Below, one piece after another: positions 53,535-62,726 of a stretch of 64,000 nt of DNA. The stretch is taken from NCBI GenBank assembly GCA_946887045.1, contig CAMPKC010000018.1:13033-77032 (forward strand). The letters run 5' to 3'. Under the pieces are notes generated by a model that was not told where the DNA came from, made no database searches, and saw only the letters and a program-made list of their open reading frames with translations. The stretch is from an uncultured Sphingobacteriaceae bacterium. Lineage in GTDB: Bacteria > Bacteroidota > Bacteroidia > Sphingobacteriales > Sphingobacteriaceae. The translations under genes and the position numbers were made by a program. Numbering within the stretch: position 1 is the stretch's first letter; each line of letters starts with the position of its first letter.

Positions 53535-56006
53535 TTGAAAACTAATAGTCCGGTGAGTGGGATGGATCCGCTGTTGCATAAAAAACTTGGAATGTTTACG
53601 CTGATTGGTACAATTGGTATAGTAGCAGCCGGGTTTTTGGTTTTAGCCGGATGGCAATTCAGCATTGGTTTTTTAATACGTCCGCTATCTGAAGTCATTA
53701 ACCCCACAATGGCGCTGGTGTCAATTTTATGCGGAGTAGCCTTATTATTGATAAGAAATGAGAACAGTTCTCATCAATATATCCTCTTGGGTCAGGGCTT
53801 ATCTTTGTTTGTAATATTTATCGCTTTATTAAAACTTTCAGAATCTTATCATTTACATGATTTTAGTGTGGATAACCTCATGTATTCACAGAAACTAAAA
53901 GCGTATATGGAGGGAGCACCGGTCGAAAAAGGTGAGGGCTTGTTTCGGCCCAATGCTGCATTCTCTTTCTTAATCATCGGCGTTTCATTGCTTTCATTCC
54001 CGTATAAAAAAGCGTTTTTCTCGCAATCTCTTTCTTTTTTAGCCACATTGATTGCCGTTCTCGCTCTCGTTGGCCGTTTGCACAATATACCTGAGTTTGT
54101 TTTGCCCTTACACAATTCTTTGATAAGTATAGCCGGAACTATTTGTGTGCTTCTGCTTTCTGTTTTAACATTAGTGGTGGGTAAGGATAAAGGTTATATG
54201 GCCGAAATCATGAGCCCTTATAGCGGAGGGAGGATAGCAAGAAGATTGATCCCCCTTATTCTTTTTGCGCCCTTAATTTTGGATGTTTTACGCCTTTATG
54301 GTGAGAATATAGGCTTATATCCTGAATCTTTCGGGTTGGTATTGTTTTTCAGTACGATACTTGCAATCTCTCTTTTTGTAATTCTGAATTCTATAAAAGT
54401 TGCTAACAGGATCGATCTGAATCTCCAGGCAGAGGTAGATGAGCGGCATAAGGCTGAAGTCGAAATCAGAAATAATAACTTATTTCTGGAAACCGTTCTG
54501 GAAAATATTCCGAACATGATTTTTGTAAAAAGCGGTAAGGATTTGAGTTTTGTGGCAATAAACAAGGCTGGGGAACAATTATTAGGCGTTAACAGGAAGG
54601 AATATATTGGTAAAAAGGATGACGATCTTTTTCCGGAAGACCAGGCTGAGTTTTTTAAGCAAAAAGACTGGGAAGGTTTTAAAACGGGAAATATCGTAAC
54701 AGTTGAAGAAGAACCTGTATCTACACCGTCGGGGCAACGCTGGCTTAGAACGCAAAAAATTCCTGTAAAGGACACCGAAGGACAGCCTTTGTACCTGGTT
54801 GGTATTTCGGAAGATATTACCGAAGCAAAGCTGCGGCAGGATGAGATCAAGCTGTTTTATGCCGAGCTGGAGCAGAAAGTTAAAGAACGGACGGAAGAAC
54901 TGTCGAAAAGCGAGAAGCGTTTCAGGGCTCTAATTGAAAACAGTACAGATTGTATCACCATTTCAAATGCTTCTACCGTTATAATGTACGAAAGCCCGGC
55001 GGTAGAGCGGATGACCGGTTATTTATTAGAGGAAAGAGCAGGAAAATTACTGTTCGACAATGTTCATCCTGATGACGCTCACCACTGTGAAGAGCTTTAT
55101 GATGAGTTATTGCGAAATCCGGGGAAGCCAGTTTTTCAGCAATATAGGGTACGTCATAAAAATGGAGAATATCGCTGGATTGAAGGGACGGCAACTAATT
55201 TGCTTCACGATGAAAGCGTCAAGGCCACCATATTTAACTATCGTGATATTACCGAAAGGAAACAACATGAACAGGTGAAGGAGGTGCTTATACAGGAGTT
55301 AACTAAACATAATGCAGACCTTCGCCAATTTTCGTATATCACTTCTCATAATTTAAGAGCCCCTTTGTCAAATTTATTGGGCTTACTTGGTCTGATTGAC
55401 CTTGATAGGATTGAAGATGCCACACTTAAGGAGATACTGGAAGGCTTTGACACATCAACCAATTCGTTAAATGATACGATAAATGATTTATTAAAAATTT
55501 TATGCATTAAAGAGAATACTGGCATAGAGCAGGAAGAGATACGGTTATTGGAATTATTTCAAAAAGTATCATCCCAGGTTTCTAACCTGATAGATGAAGT
55601 TGATCCGGCAATAGAACACAATTTTACTGCAGATGCTTTTATCAATTTTAACAGAGCCTATTTGGAAAGTATTTTTCTTAACTTATTAACCAATGCTATT
55701 AAGTACCGCTCTGATAATCGAAAACTTTCTTTAAAAGTTACGATGCAGGAATATGAAAGCAAAACGGTGGTAACTTTTCAGGATAACGGAATTGGAATAG
55801 ATCTGGAGAAATGCCGGTCAAAAGTATTTGGCCTTTATCAGCGGTTTCATAATTACCCGGATAGTAAAGGATTAGGCTTATATTTGGTGAAATCACAGAT
55901 AGAAGCCTTAGGCGGAAATATCGAGATAGAAAGCGTTGTTGATACAGGAACGACGTTTACCTTAACATTTAATAAATTATATGCTGAACAAAATTTTTTT
56001 AGTTGA
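53535..56006 (+). CDS. Membrane PAS sensor histidine kinase
   Basis: 823 aa from TTG 53535 (or 814 from ATG 53562). An N-terminal block of about seven membrane helices (~15-295, MASE-like) is followed by PAS1 (~305-430; SFVAINKAGEQLLGVNRKEYIGK), PAS2 (~460-580; VYESPAVERMTGYLLEERAGK, YRWIEGTATNLL), a coiled-coil dimerisation helix with phospho-acceptor His605 in TSHNLRAPLSNLLGLLGL, and an ATPase domain (NLLTNAIKYRS, DNGIGIDLEKC, GLGLYLVKSQIEALGGNIEI). Autophosphorylation at His605 is expected. It overlaps the next gene, a receiver, by 26 nt, so they form a two-component pair. Signal unknown. Confidence 0.9.
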   Translation: MKTNSPVSGMDPLLHKKLGMFTLIGTIGIVAAGFLVLAGWQFSIGFLIRPLSEVINPTMALVSILCGVALLLIRNENSSHQYILLGQGLSLFVIFIALLKLSESYHLHDFSVDNLMYSQKLKAYMEGAPVEKGEGLFRPNAAFSFLIIGVSLLSFPYKKAFFSQSLSFLATLIAVLALVGRLHNIPEFVLPLHNSLISIAGTICVLLLSVLTLVVGKDKGYMAEIMSPYSGGRIARRLIPLILFAPLILDVLRLYGENIGLYPESFGLVLFFSTILAISLFVILNSIKVANRIDLNLQAEVDERHKAEVEIRNNNLFLETVLENIPNMIFVKSGKDLSFVAINKAGEQLLGVNRKEYIGKKDDDLFPEDQAEFFKQKDWEGFKTGNIVTVEEEPVSTPSGQRWLRTQKIPVKDTEGQPLYLVGISEDITEAKLRQDEIKLFYAELEQKVKERTEELSKSEKRFRALIENSTDCITISNASTVIMYESPAVERMTGYLLEERAGKLLFDNVHPDDAHHCEELYDELLRNPGKPVFQQYRVRHKNGEYRWIEGTATNLLHDESVKATIFNYRDITERKQHEQVKEVLIQELTKHNADLRQFSYITSHNLRAPLSNLLGLLGLIDLDRIEDATLKEILEGFDTSTNSLNDTINDLLKILCIKENTGIEQEEIRLLELFQKVSSQVSNLIDEVDPAIEHNFTADAFINFNRAYLESIFLNLLTNAIKYRSDNRKLSLKVTMQEYESKTVVTFQDNGIGIDLEKCRSKVFGLYQRFHNYPDSKGLGLYLVKSQIEALGGNIEIESVVDTGTTFTLTFNKLYAEQNFFS

Positions 56007-56385
56007 TGATGACAGCGTTGCCATAATGATCAATAAAAAACTAATAGAAAAAGTGCTGCCGGGCACAGAAACAGTCTCGGCCCTGAACGGCAGTGATGCA
56101 ATAGGCTGTTACGAAAAATGGCTGGAAAGTCAGGAAGGTTCGCCGGCACATCCAAATTTAATTCTTCTCGACTTAAATATGCCAATTATGGATGGCTGGG
56201 ATTTTCTGGAAGAATTTTCAAAACCAAAATTCAACTCTTTTAACCAAACCAAGGTGGTGGTTTTGTCGTCATCAGTAGATCCACAGGACATCAAAAGGGC
56301 CAGCAAGTATGCTATGGTAATAGATTTTATCGCCAAGCCGGTGACTATGGAGATATTGGAGCGTTATAGTTTACAGTACTCCTGA
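55981..56385 (+). CDS. Single-domain response regulator paired with the upstream kinase
   Basis: 134 aa. Receiver domain: VDDDSVAIMINKKLIE, phospho-Asp in LILLDLNMPIMDGWDF, LSSSVDPQD, IAKPVTME with the conserved Lys. No output domain. Starts within the 3' end of the kinase gene, a strong sign of coupling. Output may be protein-protein interaction or phosphorelay. Confidence 0.92.
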   Translation: MLNKIFLVDDDSVAIMINKKLIEKVLPGTETVSALNGSDAIGCYEKWLESQEGSPAHPNLILLDLNMPIMDGWDFLEEFSKPKFNSFNQTKVVVLSSSVDPQDIKRASKYAMVIDFIAKPVTMEILERYSLQYS

Positions 56386-56395
56386 AATAGAGTGT

Positions 56396-56426
56396 TTGCC
56401 CGCATAAAAGCTTGCGGGCAATTTTT
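56396..56426 (+). terminator. Terminator after the two-component pair
   Basis: TTGCCCGC (56396-56403) pairs with GCGGGCAA (56414-56421), followed by five T. Confidence 0.8.
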
Positions 56427-56429
56427 AAA

Positions 56430-56816
56430 TTAATGTGCCGGGCTAATATTTCTGTCCATCGGGCGCGAATGCTCTGAAGAACTTTCGGTGAATAAACCTG
56501 CACCAATTTCCAGAATTCCAATGATTAAATGCGGCAAATAAACATACTCGCTGAAATTGAATAACCAAGGGGATACCGCAAGCAAAATGCCCACAATTAC
56601 GTCCATAGTAAGGTGGCCGCTCATCGGAATGATTTTTTTAATACCCCCTTCATAGTCAGTAAGCAGAGACATCCCCAGGATGACTATACCGGCAATAATT
56701 GCGACCCATTTAGCTGCGGCAATGTCAGCAAAATTAAACAGCCAGGGTGATGCGATTAATAATACTCCAGATATGTAATCTAACACAGCATGGATTTTTC
56801 GGCTAATGAATCTCAT
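56430..56816 (-). CDS. SPW-repeat membrane protein
   Basis: 128 aa with four membrane helices. Two SPW motifs, ASPWLFNFADIAAAKWVAIIAGI and VSPWLFNFSEYVYLPHLIIGI, define the PF03779 (SPW repeat) family of unknown function. Convergent with the two-component system. Confidence 0.88.
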   Translation of the reverse strand: MRFISRKIHAVLDYISGVLLIASPWLFNFADIAAAKWVAIIAGIVILGMSLLTDYEGGIKKIIPMSGHLTMDVIVGILLAVSPWLFNFSEYVYLPHLIIGILEIGAGLFTESSSEHSRPMDRNISPAH

Positions 56817-56978
56817 AGCATAGAATTTAAGTTTTTAATTTAGGTACAGAAGATTTTACAATACCTATGCCACCGAAATCCCCTCGGGGGAAATGTATTC
56901 CAAGTTCACATGGATGGTTATTTCATGGGTTTGAGCGAGTAATTTTACCCAGAAAAAAATGTATTTATTTCCGGATTG

Positions 56979-59522
56979 TTAGAATCTCTGTCTTACAGCA
57001 ACGGTGGGTTGCATGCGTTCATTGGAAAATCCTGCAACAGCCCGGATAAAAAAACGGTTAAAGGGTGTTAAGTAGATGCCGCCTCCGTAACCATGATGAA
57101 TGGAATTAGAGTCTTCATTTTTCACCCATACTCTCCCAACATCATAGAAGCCAATTAGCCCGAATTTTCCGGGAAGCACGTATCTCATAAAATTTGGAAT
57201 AGCAATGCGGGCTTCAAGGTTATTATACAGAAGGTGGTCTCCTGCAAAGCGAAATTTCCTGAATCCTAATAAATTGTCCTGGCTGCCCAGAAAAGCATTC
57301 TGGTAAAACGCAGTTTTACCGGTTGTAAAGCCTCCGCCGGTACGGTTAGCAAGAATAATTTTTCCTCTACTGTCAAGCGATTTATAGAAGGATATTTGAG
57401 GAAATATCTGCGCATAAGAGGAAGAAGTATTGTTCAATCCTTCATATCCATGCATTCTGACATTAAAATTTAATCCCCTGGTTGGTAAACGCCTGTCATC
57501 TCGGGTATCCCAGTTAAAATTCAAAAATAATCCGGCATGCGCCTTGTTTGTCCGCAAGTCGGTTTGGTTAATCGCAGTTTCAGTATTGATAAATCTTTCG
57601 GGATTTCCGTCCTCATTGAAACTATAATATTGGAAAGAAGGGCCAACGTTTATTGTAAGATTGTTTTTGGGACGAAAGCGAAGTGCCGGATCAAACTGAT
57701 AAAATGAAAAGTTAACGCGATAAAAAACTCTGAAGTCGCCGCTCTGATCAAAAAAAGTATCGTTACCCCTGCCAAAAAAGTTAAGAATATTGCCTTTCAT
57801 ATCCGCGAGTCCATCCACCGTTAAATCTGTTTTTTTGAAAACCGAAATCCACTCAGCATTATATTGCAGCATTACAGCAGGTGAACTAAGGCTTTTAAGT
57901 GCAGATATTTTTTGTTTACTGGCATACGGATACTTTCGGAAACCGGGCCTTTTAATAGTATAAGCAAGGCCCAAAAAAGGCCCGTCTACAGAGCGCAGGT
58001 CTACAGTGGGTGAAAATCCAGTTGAGCTGATATACAGGTCGCTAAAGGCTTTTTGAGTATTTAGAGTATCGTTTGAGAGATATTTTTTTAAATGGTTCCC
58101 CGAATCAAGAAACCTGTCGTTATCCAGGTTTTCGTAAACCTGTACCTGGTTTTTTGAGGCTTTTACATCATAGGTTTTTTGTCCTTCGCCACCTACAATC
58201 CGAAATTTTATTTCGCTATCAGGGATGTCAATTTTAACGCTATCGTTTCCTTTTCCAATAAAAAGTCTGATTTCTTTCGTTATGTCCGGGTCGAAGGTGT
58301 TGTCAAACAAAAGCGTTTCATTCCCTTTTTCAGAGAGTTTTCCAATACTAACCCTTACCTTGTTATTTTCTTGTTGTAGAATTTGTATAGATTCAGCTTT
58401 GTCGGAAGTTCGGATGTCGGTTGTTCTGTATAGAAAACGGTAATAGGTGTCCATCGCTTCTGCCATATGGTCCCGGCGGCTTTTTAAGTTTTGAAAGATC
58501 CAATCTTTTCTGAAGTTTAGAGAAGCCGGCAATTTATCTACAGCTCTCAATAAAATATTGTCAGGCAAGGCGGCTACGAAATCGCGTGTCATTTGCATCC
58601 ATTGCTGGTGAGTATATGAGTTGAGAAGCTGCTGATTGAGCTTTGTTGTGTTTATAAAAAACTTGTTTACATCATCATAATCTTCATCGAAACCATCCAG
58701 AAATGAAATGTCAGTTATTTTTGATGCAGCCTTTGGAATTAGACCCTGGTTAATATATAAAGCTTGATCCCGATCATGATGTACTGCAAGATATTGTTCG
58801 CCATTGCCTTGTGGTTTATTTACCCATTGCCATTGATTTTCGTGCCGGCCCCAATCGGCAATCAGCAGGTCTAACAGGCGTGCCCGAAAAAATACGGCAC
58901 CATCTACTTTATTCCTATTGTCTTCTGCAAGGTTCTGAAGCATAGTAAGCGTATTGTCAGAATCTCCGTAAGGCTCACGCTTTTCGAGCAGACATACTGA
59001 TCCTGCAAAATCTTTTTCGAATGTACCAAAGAGTTTGTCATGAGCCACTATGCCGATAACAGGAGAGGTATGGGGCACGTTTACAGCATCAGCGAGAACA
59101 GGAACTATTAACGCTGAATAAGGGTGCTGAGCAGAAAAGTGATCGTCTATCCATTTTTCATACATAGATCCTTGAAGTGTTTCAGGTGTCAGATCGCCGG
59201 AATGATTTTCCAGCTTACGCAGAATCCATATTTCTCCTGTGTTATCTTCCAGCTGTAATGCCTGGGTTTGATGACTGCTATCCGTTTTAACTGGTCTTAA
59301 TCCTCCCAGTATGTCTGAAATTTTAAGTACAGGCAGTTTCGTTAAGGTAGACCATTCTTTTCGATAGTTTTCGCCAAAAAATTTCCTGTGAGAGTTAGAA
59401 ACTGAGTTGTATGATGGATGAATCCGTACCTCCGTGCTATCTTTTATCACTATATTTTTTTGCGCATGACATATAGTGATGAAAGCTGAAACAGCCAGAA
59501 ATGTGATAAGTGTTTTGATCAT
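56979..59522 (-). CDS. Omp85-family outer-membrane protein with N-terminal kinase-like region
   Basis: 847 aa. Signal peptide (~1-20, ...ITICHAQ). The N-terminal half (~45-390) resembles a protein-kinase-like fold: LLIADWGRHENQWQW (~220-234), similar to the D-R-H-x-x-N catalytic loops of HipA/CotH/Fam20-type kinases, and HHDRDQALYINQG (~246-258), similar to the metal-binding D-x-D. The C-terminal half (~500-847) is a surface-antigen/BamA-like barrel: NWDTRDDRRLPTRGLNFNVR and the C-terminal ...AVRQRF with Phe end. Probably exposes or tethers the N-domain in the periplasm. Kinase activity is inference; the metal-site residues suggest but do not prove it. Confidence 0.65.
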   Translation of the reverse strand: MIKTLITFLAVSAFITICHAQKNIVIKDSTEVRIHPSYNSVSNSHRKFFGENYRKEWSTLTKLPVLKISDILGGLRPVKTDSSHQTQALQLEDNTGEIWILRKLENHSGDLTPETLQGSMYEKWIDDHFSAQHPYSALIVPVLADAVNVPHTSPVIGIVAHDKLFGTFEKDFAGSVCLLEKREPYGDSDNTLTMLQNLAEDNRNKVDGAVFFRARLLDLLIADWGRHENQWQWVNKPQGNGEQYLAVHHDRDQALYINQGLIPKAASKITDISFLDGFDEDYDDVNKFFINTTKLNQQLLNSYTHQQWMQMTRDFVAALPDNILLRAVDKLPASLNFRKDWIFQNLKSRRDHMAEAMDTYYRFLYRTTDIRTSDKAESIQILQQENNKVRVSIGKLSEKGNETLLFDNTFDPDITKEIRLFIGKGNDSVKIDIPDSEIKFRIVGGEGQKTYDVKASKNQVQVYENLDNDRFLDSGNHLKKYLSNDTLNTQKAFSDLYISSTGFSPTVDLRSVDGPFLGLAYTIKRPGFRKYPYASKQKISALKSLSSPAVMLQYNAEWISVFKKTDLTVDGLADMKGNILNFFGRGNDTFFDQSGDFRVFYRVNFSFYQFDPALRFRPKNNLTINVGPSFQYYSFNEDGNPERFINTETAINQTDLRTNKAHAGLFLNFNWDTRDDRRLPTRGLNFNVRMHGYEGLNNTSSSYAQIFPQISFYKSLDSRGKIILANRTGGGFTTGKTAFYQNAFLGSQDNLLGFRKFRFAGDHLLYNNLEARIAIPNFMRYVLPGKFGLIGFYDVGRVWVKNEDSNSIHHGYGGGIYLTPFNRFFIRAVAGFSNERMQPTVAVRQRF

Positions 59523-59693
59523 TTTCTATTATTCAAAGGCATATAACTAATACCACTAACATCAGAATGCGGGCAGTGTTTTAACTGTTATCCCGCTGGT
59601 TTATTCCAGCTTTTGTATGGACATTTTTTCGCGGGTGTGGCGCAATGCAAACCGCCGGTTGGAAATAGTGTTATTCCCTTATAATTTCATTGA

Positions 59694-60341
59694 ATGACAC
59701 CTTTCAGAAAACGCGTTCTCTTTTATGTTCTGACTTTTTTGTTTCTGGTTTTCCTTTTTCTTACCGCTTTAGTATATGTGTTTCCGCATTCGATGTCAAT
59801 CGATATGGAGGTTTCAGAAGAAATCCAGGAGTATCAACATCCATATCTGGACGCTTTTATGAAGAGTGTTAGTGCCGTCGGTGTTTTTCCTTATTCGGTA
59901 GTTATGGTATTAATCACAGCATTACTTTTTTTCGTGCTGAGATTTAGAAAAGAAGCTATTTACATATCCGCCACGCTGTTATCGGGTGTGGTAAGCTCAG
60001 CCTTGAAAATCATTATAAACAGGCCGCGACCAACAGAAGATTTAGTAAGAATAATCGGCGAGACTAAGCGGCAGAGTTTTCCAAGCGGCCATGTGCTTTT
60101 TTATGTATTGTTTTTTGGCTTCATGCTCATGCTGATGTATTACCTTAAATCTCTTCCTAAAACCTTCCGACTCATAGTAGCAGCAATTTCATTGTTTTTT
60201 ATTCTTACAATCCCTTTCTCAAGAGTTTATTTAGGTGCGCACTGGTTCACCGATGTGTTAGGGGGCTTTTTGTTTGGCCTGTTATGTTTGTTGATTCTGG
60301 GTTTTTTCTATTTACAGAAGCCAGATAAGCCATCCGTCTGA
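59694..60341 (+). CDS. PAP2-family phosphatase
   Basis: 215 aa with six membrane helices. The three PAP2 motifs are complete: KIIINRPRP (K-x6-R-P), PSGH, and SRVYLGAHWFTDVLGG (S-R-x5-H-x3-D). Such membrane enzymes dephosphorylate lipid phosphates such as undecaprenyl pyrophosphate or phosphatidic acid at the periplasmic face. Substrate cannot be told. Monocistronic. Confidence 0.93.
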   Translation: MTPFRKRVLFYVLTFLFLVFLFLTALVYVFPHSMSIDMEVSEEIQEYQHPYLDAFMKSVSAVGVFPYSVVMVLITALLFFVLRFRKEAIYISATLLSGVVSSALKIIINRPRPTEDLVRIIGETKRQSFPSGHVLFYVLFFGFMLMLMYYLKSLPKTFRLIVAAISLFFILTIPFSRVYLGAHWFTDVLGGFLFGLLCLLILGFFYLQKPDKPSV

Positions 60342-60453
60342 TTATCGGTATTTTTATTTATAAGACTTTCTATAACTATTTAGTGTGTCAGTCCGTATTA
60401 AGGAGACATGAAAAGGTTTTTTTTCGCCCGAATAGTTTTGAAAAGGTAGTTTA

Positions 60454-60891
60454 ATGGAATCAAAAATATTATCCTCAACAGGTTTTTTGCATCAGTTTAG
60501 TGTTGAAGAACTTTATGTGTTAACAACTCATTGGATGTCCGACATCGTTTTCTTTGAGCAGGAGATCAACTATTTTCAGTCGCTTATTGCGCGTTATTTT
60601 CTACCCAACATGGGCGAGGGTAATATGATGCTGATTGAAAGTCTTTCAAGTAATTTCGAATCGCTTGAATTACGAAAAGAGCAGCTTCGAAGCAAAATTG
60701 TTGAGCATCAAACCCGCTTAAGCGGGCTTCTTGAAGTAAGTGAGGTGGAAAATGAGGCGGAACTTAATGCGATGCATTCAGACCTTGAGGGAAAACTCTT
60801 TGATTTTGTTAAAACCTTACGGCAGATAAAATTAGAGTTTTTCAATGCCACGAAGTTTAGTGGACAAGCAAAAAAACAGCCGGTGTCTTAA
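60454..60891 (+). CDS. Hypothetical cytoplasmic helical protein, 145 aa
   Basis: Not recognised. Mainly helical with a heptad-like stretch (IESLSSNFESLELRKEQLRSKIVEHQTRLSGLL) suggesting a coiled coil, and no signal peptide or membrane helix. N-terminal region VEELYVLTTHWMSDIVFFEQEINYFQSLI is hydrophobic-amphipathic. Similar unnamed proteins occur in Bacteroidota; no function is known. Confidence 0.75.
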   Translation: MESKILSSTGFLHQFSVEELYVLTTHWMSDIVFFEQEINYFQSLIARYFLPNMGEGNMMLIESLSSNFESLELRKEQLRSKIVEHQTRLSGLLEVSEVENEAELNAMHSDLEGKLFDFVKTLRQIKLEFFNATKFSGQAKKQPVS

Positions 60892-61159
60892 TTATTTTCG
60901 ACCATTTATTTCGGAAAAGTTCTTTTGTGCGGCAGTTCAAACGGGCCAAATTGCTTTGATGAAGATTCTACCGTTCTCAAAAGATAAGGACTTCTTATAC
61001 TTACAGTTTCACACTTCTAAAACTGTTTTTCTGTGCTCATTCGAGCCCAGATCCTAATGTTTAATTCTCCGGTGTCTTTAATGGGTAATATTTTGATGAG
61101 TTTTCTTAACATAAACTCTGTTTGCTTTAATTTGTAGATAAAAAGAAAAGTCATTTCAT

Positions 61160-62254
61160 ATGTTAATAGCCATCCTGATAATAGCTTTGTTGATCGTTTC
61201 TGTCTATATTTTTTTGCATCAAGCTCAGTTCGGGAAAATTTCTACAGGTCAACGACTGGACAGAATTAAAGCTTCTCCTAATTATAAGGACGGAAAATTC
61301 CAGAACCTGAGTATCACACCCGATTTGACCGAAGGTGTAAGTTATTTCCAGGTGCTGAAGGAGGTTGTTTTTAATAAAAGTAAAAGCGTGAGACCGCCTT
61401 CGGTTTTGCCATCAACGAAAACAGATATATTGAATCTGAGCCCCACAGAGGATGTACTGGTTTGGTTTGGCCATTCCTCATATTTTATTCAGGTGGATGG
61501 AAAGAAGATTCTTGTTGATCCAATCTTCAGCGGACGTTCTTCCCCTGTTAAATTCACCACCAGAAGCTATAAGGGTAGTGATATATATTCTGCAGATGAT
61601 ATACCAGATATCGACTATTTATTTATATCACACGATCACTGGGATCATTTGGACTACGAAACTATAACGAAGTTGAAGCCTAAGATCAGGAAAGTAATTA
61701 CAGGTTTGGGAGTAGGCGCACACCTCGAACATTGGGGGTACTCAAAAGATATAATAATTGAATGTGACTGGAATGAAGAAGTAGAGTTGGATGCCGGCTT
61801 CAAGGTAAACATAGCGCCTGCCCGACACTTTTCAGGCCGCGGCTTAAAACGGAACCAGGTGTTGTGGGTATCATTTGTTTTAAGTACTCCTTGCATGAAA
61901 ATGTATTTTGGCGGAGACTCTGGTTACGATACTCATTTTAAAACCATTGGCGAATCGTTCGGACCTATTGATCTGGCAATTCTGGAATGCGGGCAGTACG
62001 ATAGTCATTGGAAATATATCCACATGCATCCCGAACAGATTGTTCAGGCTGCAATTGATTTAAAAGCTAAGATGCTGTTACCTGTGCACTGGGCGAAATT
62101 TGCTCTCGCTAAACATGCCTGGGACGAACCTATAACAAGGGTGACGGAAGAGTGTGAGAAAAGGAGTGTTCCGGTTTTGCACCCTATGATAGGAGAAGCG
62201 ATCTATTTGCAGAGTATTAAACAATGCACTGCATGGTGGCTAAACGTGAAATAG
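61160..62254 (+). CDS. Metallo-beta-lactamase-fold hydrolase, NAPE-PLD/UlaG-like
   Basis: 364 aa. An N-terminal membrane helix (~1-20) anchors an MBL-fold domain (~95-350): metal motif SHDHWDHLD (HxHxDH), FGGDSGYDTHF, ILECGQYDS and LPVHWAKF (last metal His). The arrangement resembles phospholipase D of the NAPE-PLD type and lactonase UlaG; the bound lipid or lactone substrate is not known. Confidence 0.9.
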   Translation: MLIAILIIALLIVSVYIFLHQAQFGKISTGQRLDRIKASPNYKDGKFQNLSITPDLTEGVSYFQVLKEVVFNKSKSVRPPSVLPSTKTDILNLSPTEDVLVWFGHSSYFIQVDGKKILVDPIFSGRSSPVKFTTRSYKGSDIYSADDIPDIDYLFISHDHWDHLDYETITKLKPKIRKVITGLGVGAHLEHWGYSKDIIIECDWNEEVELDAGFKVNIAPARHFSGRGLKRNQVLWVSFVLSTPCMKMYFGGDSGYDTHFKTIGESFGPIDLAILECGQYDSHWKYIHMHPEQIVQAAIDLKAKMLLPVHWAKFALAKHAWDEPITRVTEECEKRSVPVLHPMIGEAIYLQSIKQCTAWWLNVK

Positions 62255-62363
62255 TTAGCCCTGAGTTTAAAAGAGCAGTCAGGCTGTGTAGGTAAAATAG
62301 TACAGTTTATAATCTGAAACTATTTTCGGAGCGTAAAATTGCCACTGGCACAGAATTGGTAAT

Positions 62364-62492
62364 ATGTTTTTCATGGAAAAGAAAACTCAATTAAGCAGCA
62401 CAGACAAGCTTTTAAAAGCTATCCTTTCAGATGATCTAAGAAAATTCAGAGCAAAACAGCAAAAGGTTTTTGTTGTAAGTAAAGCTTCTTAA
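62364..62492 (+). CDS. Microprotein, 42 aa
   Basis: ATG 62364 (or 62373) to TAA 62490-62492. Basic and helical (KLLKAILSDDLRKFRAKQQKVFVV), no membrane segment. Not recognised. It is followed after 14 nt by a good terminator and stands alone, so a small monocistronic transcript is plausible. Confidence 0.45.
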   Translation: MFFMEKKTQLSSTDKLLKAILSDDLRKFRAKQQKVFVVSKAS

Positions 62493-62506
62493 AAGCGTTA
62501 CTTTAT

Positions 62507-62540
62507 AAAAAAAGAGAGCTTAGTACAGGCTCTCTTTTTT
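62507..62540 (+). terminator. Terminator after the microprotein
   Basis: GAGAGC (62514-62519) pairs with GCTCTC (62529-62534), flanked by A-run and T-run (62535-62540). Confidence 0.8.
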
Positions 62541-62726
62541 GTTTAAAAAGGTTTTTAAAGTGTTAATCTATTTTGGCCACCTAAGCCGCAAGAAACATTA
62601 TATTAACCATTGTGTTACGCCAGGAGTGAATTTTACGTAAGCCTATATAAACGGGAGCATTAATACTACCTTATGGAAAGTACTTGTTTTATGCATCCTT
62701 TATTGACACACACAAAACACAATAAC

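Noticed and set aside
60845..61057. 70-codon open frame after the 145-aa gene
   Set aside because: Overlaps the end of the upstream gene in another frame, with no recognisable protein character; likely a shadow.
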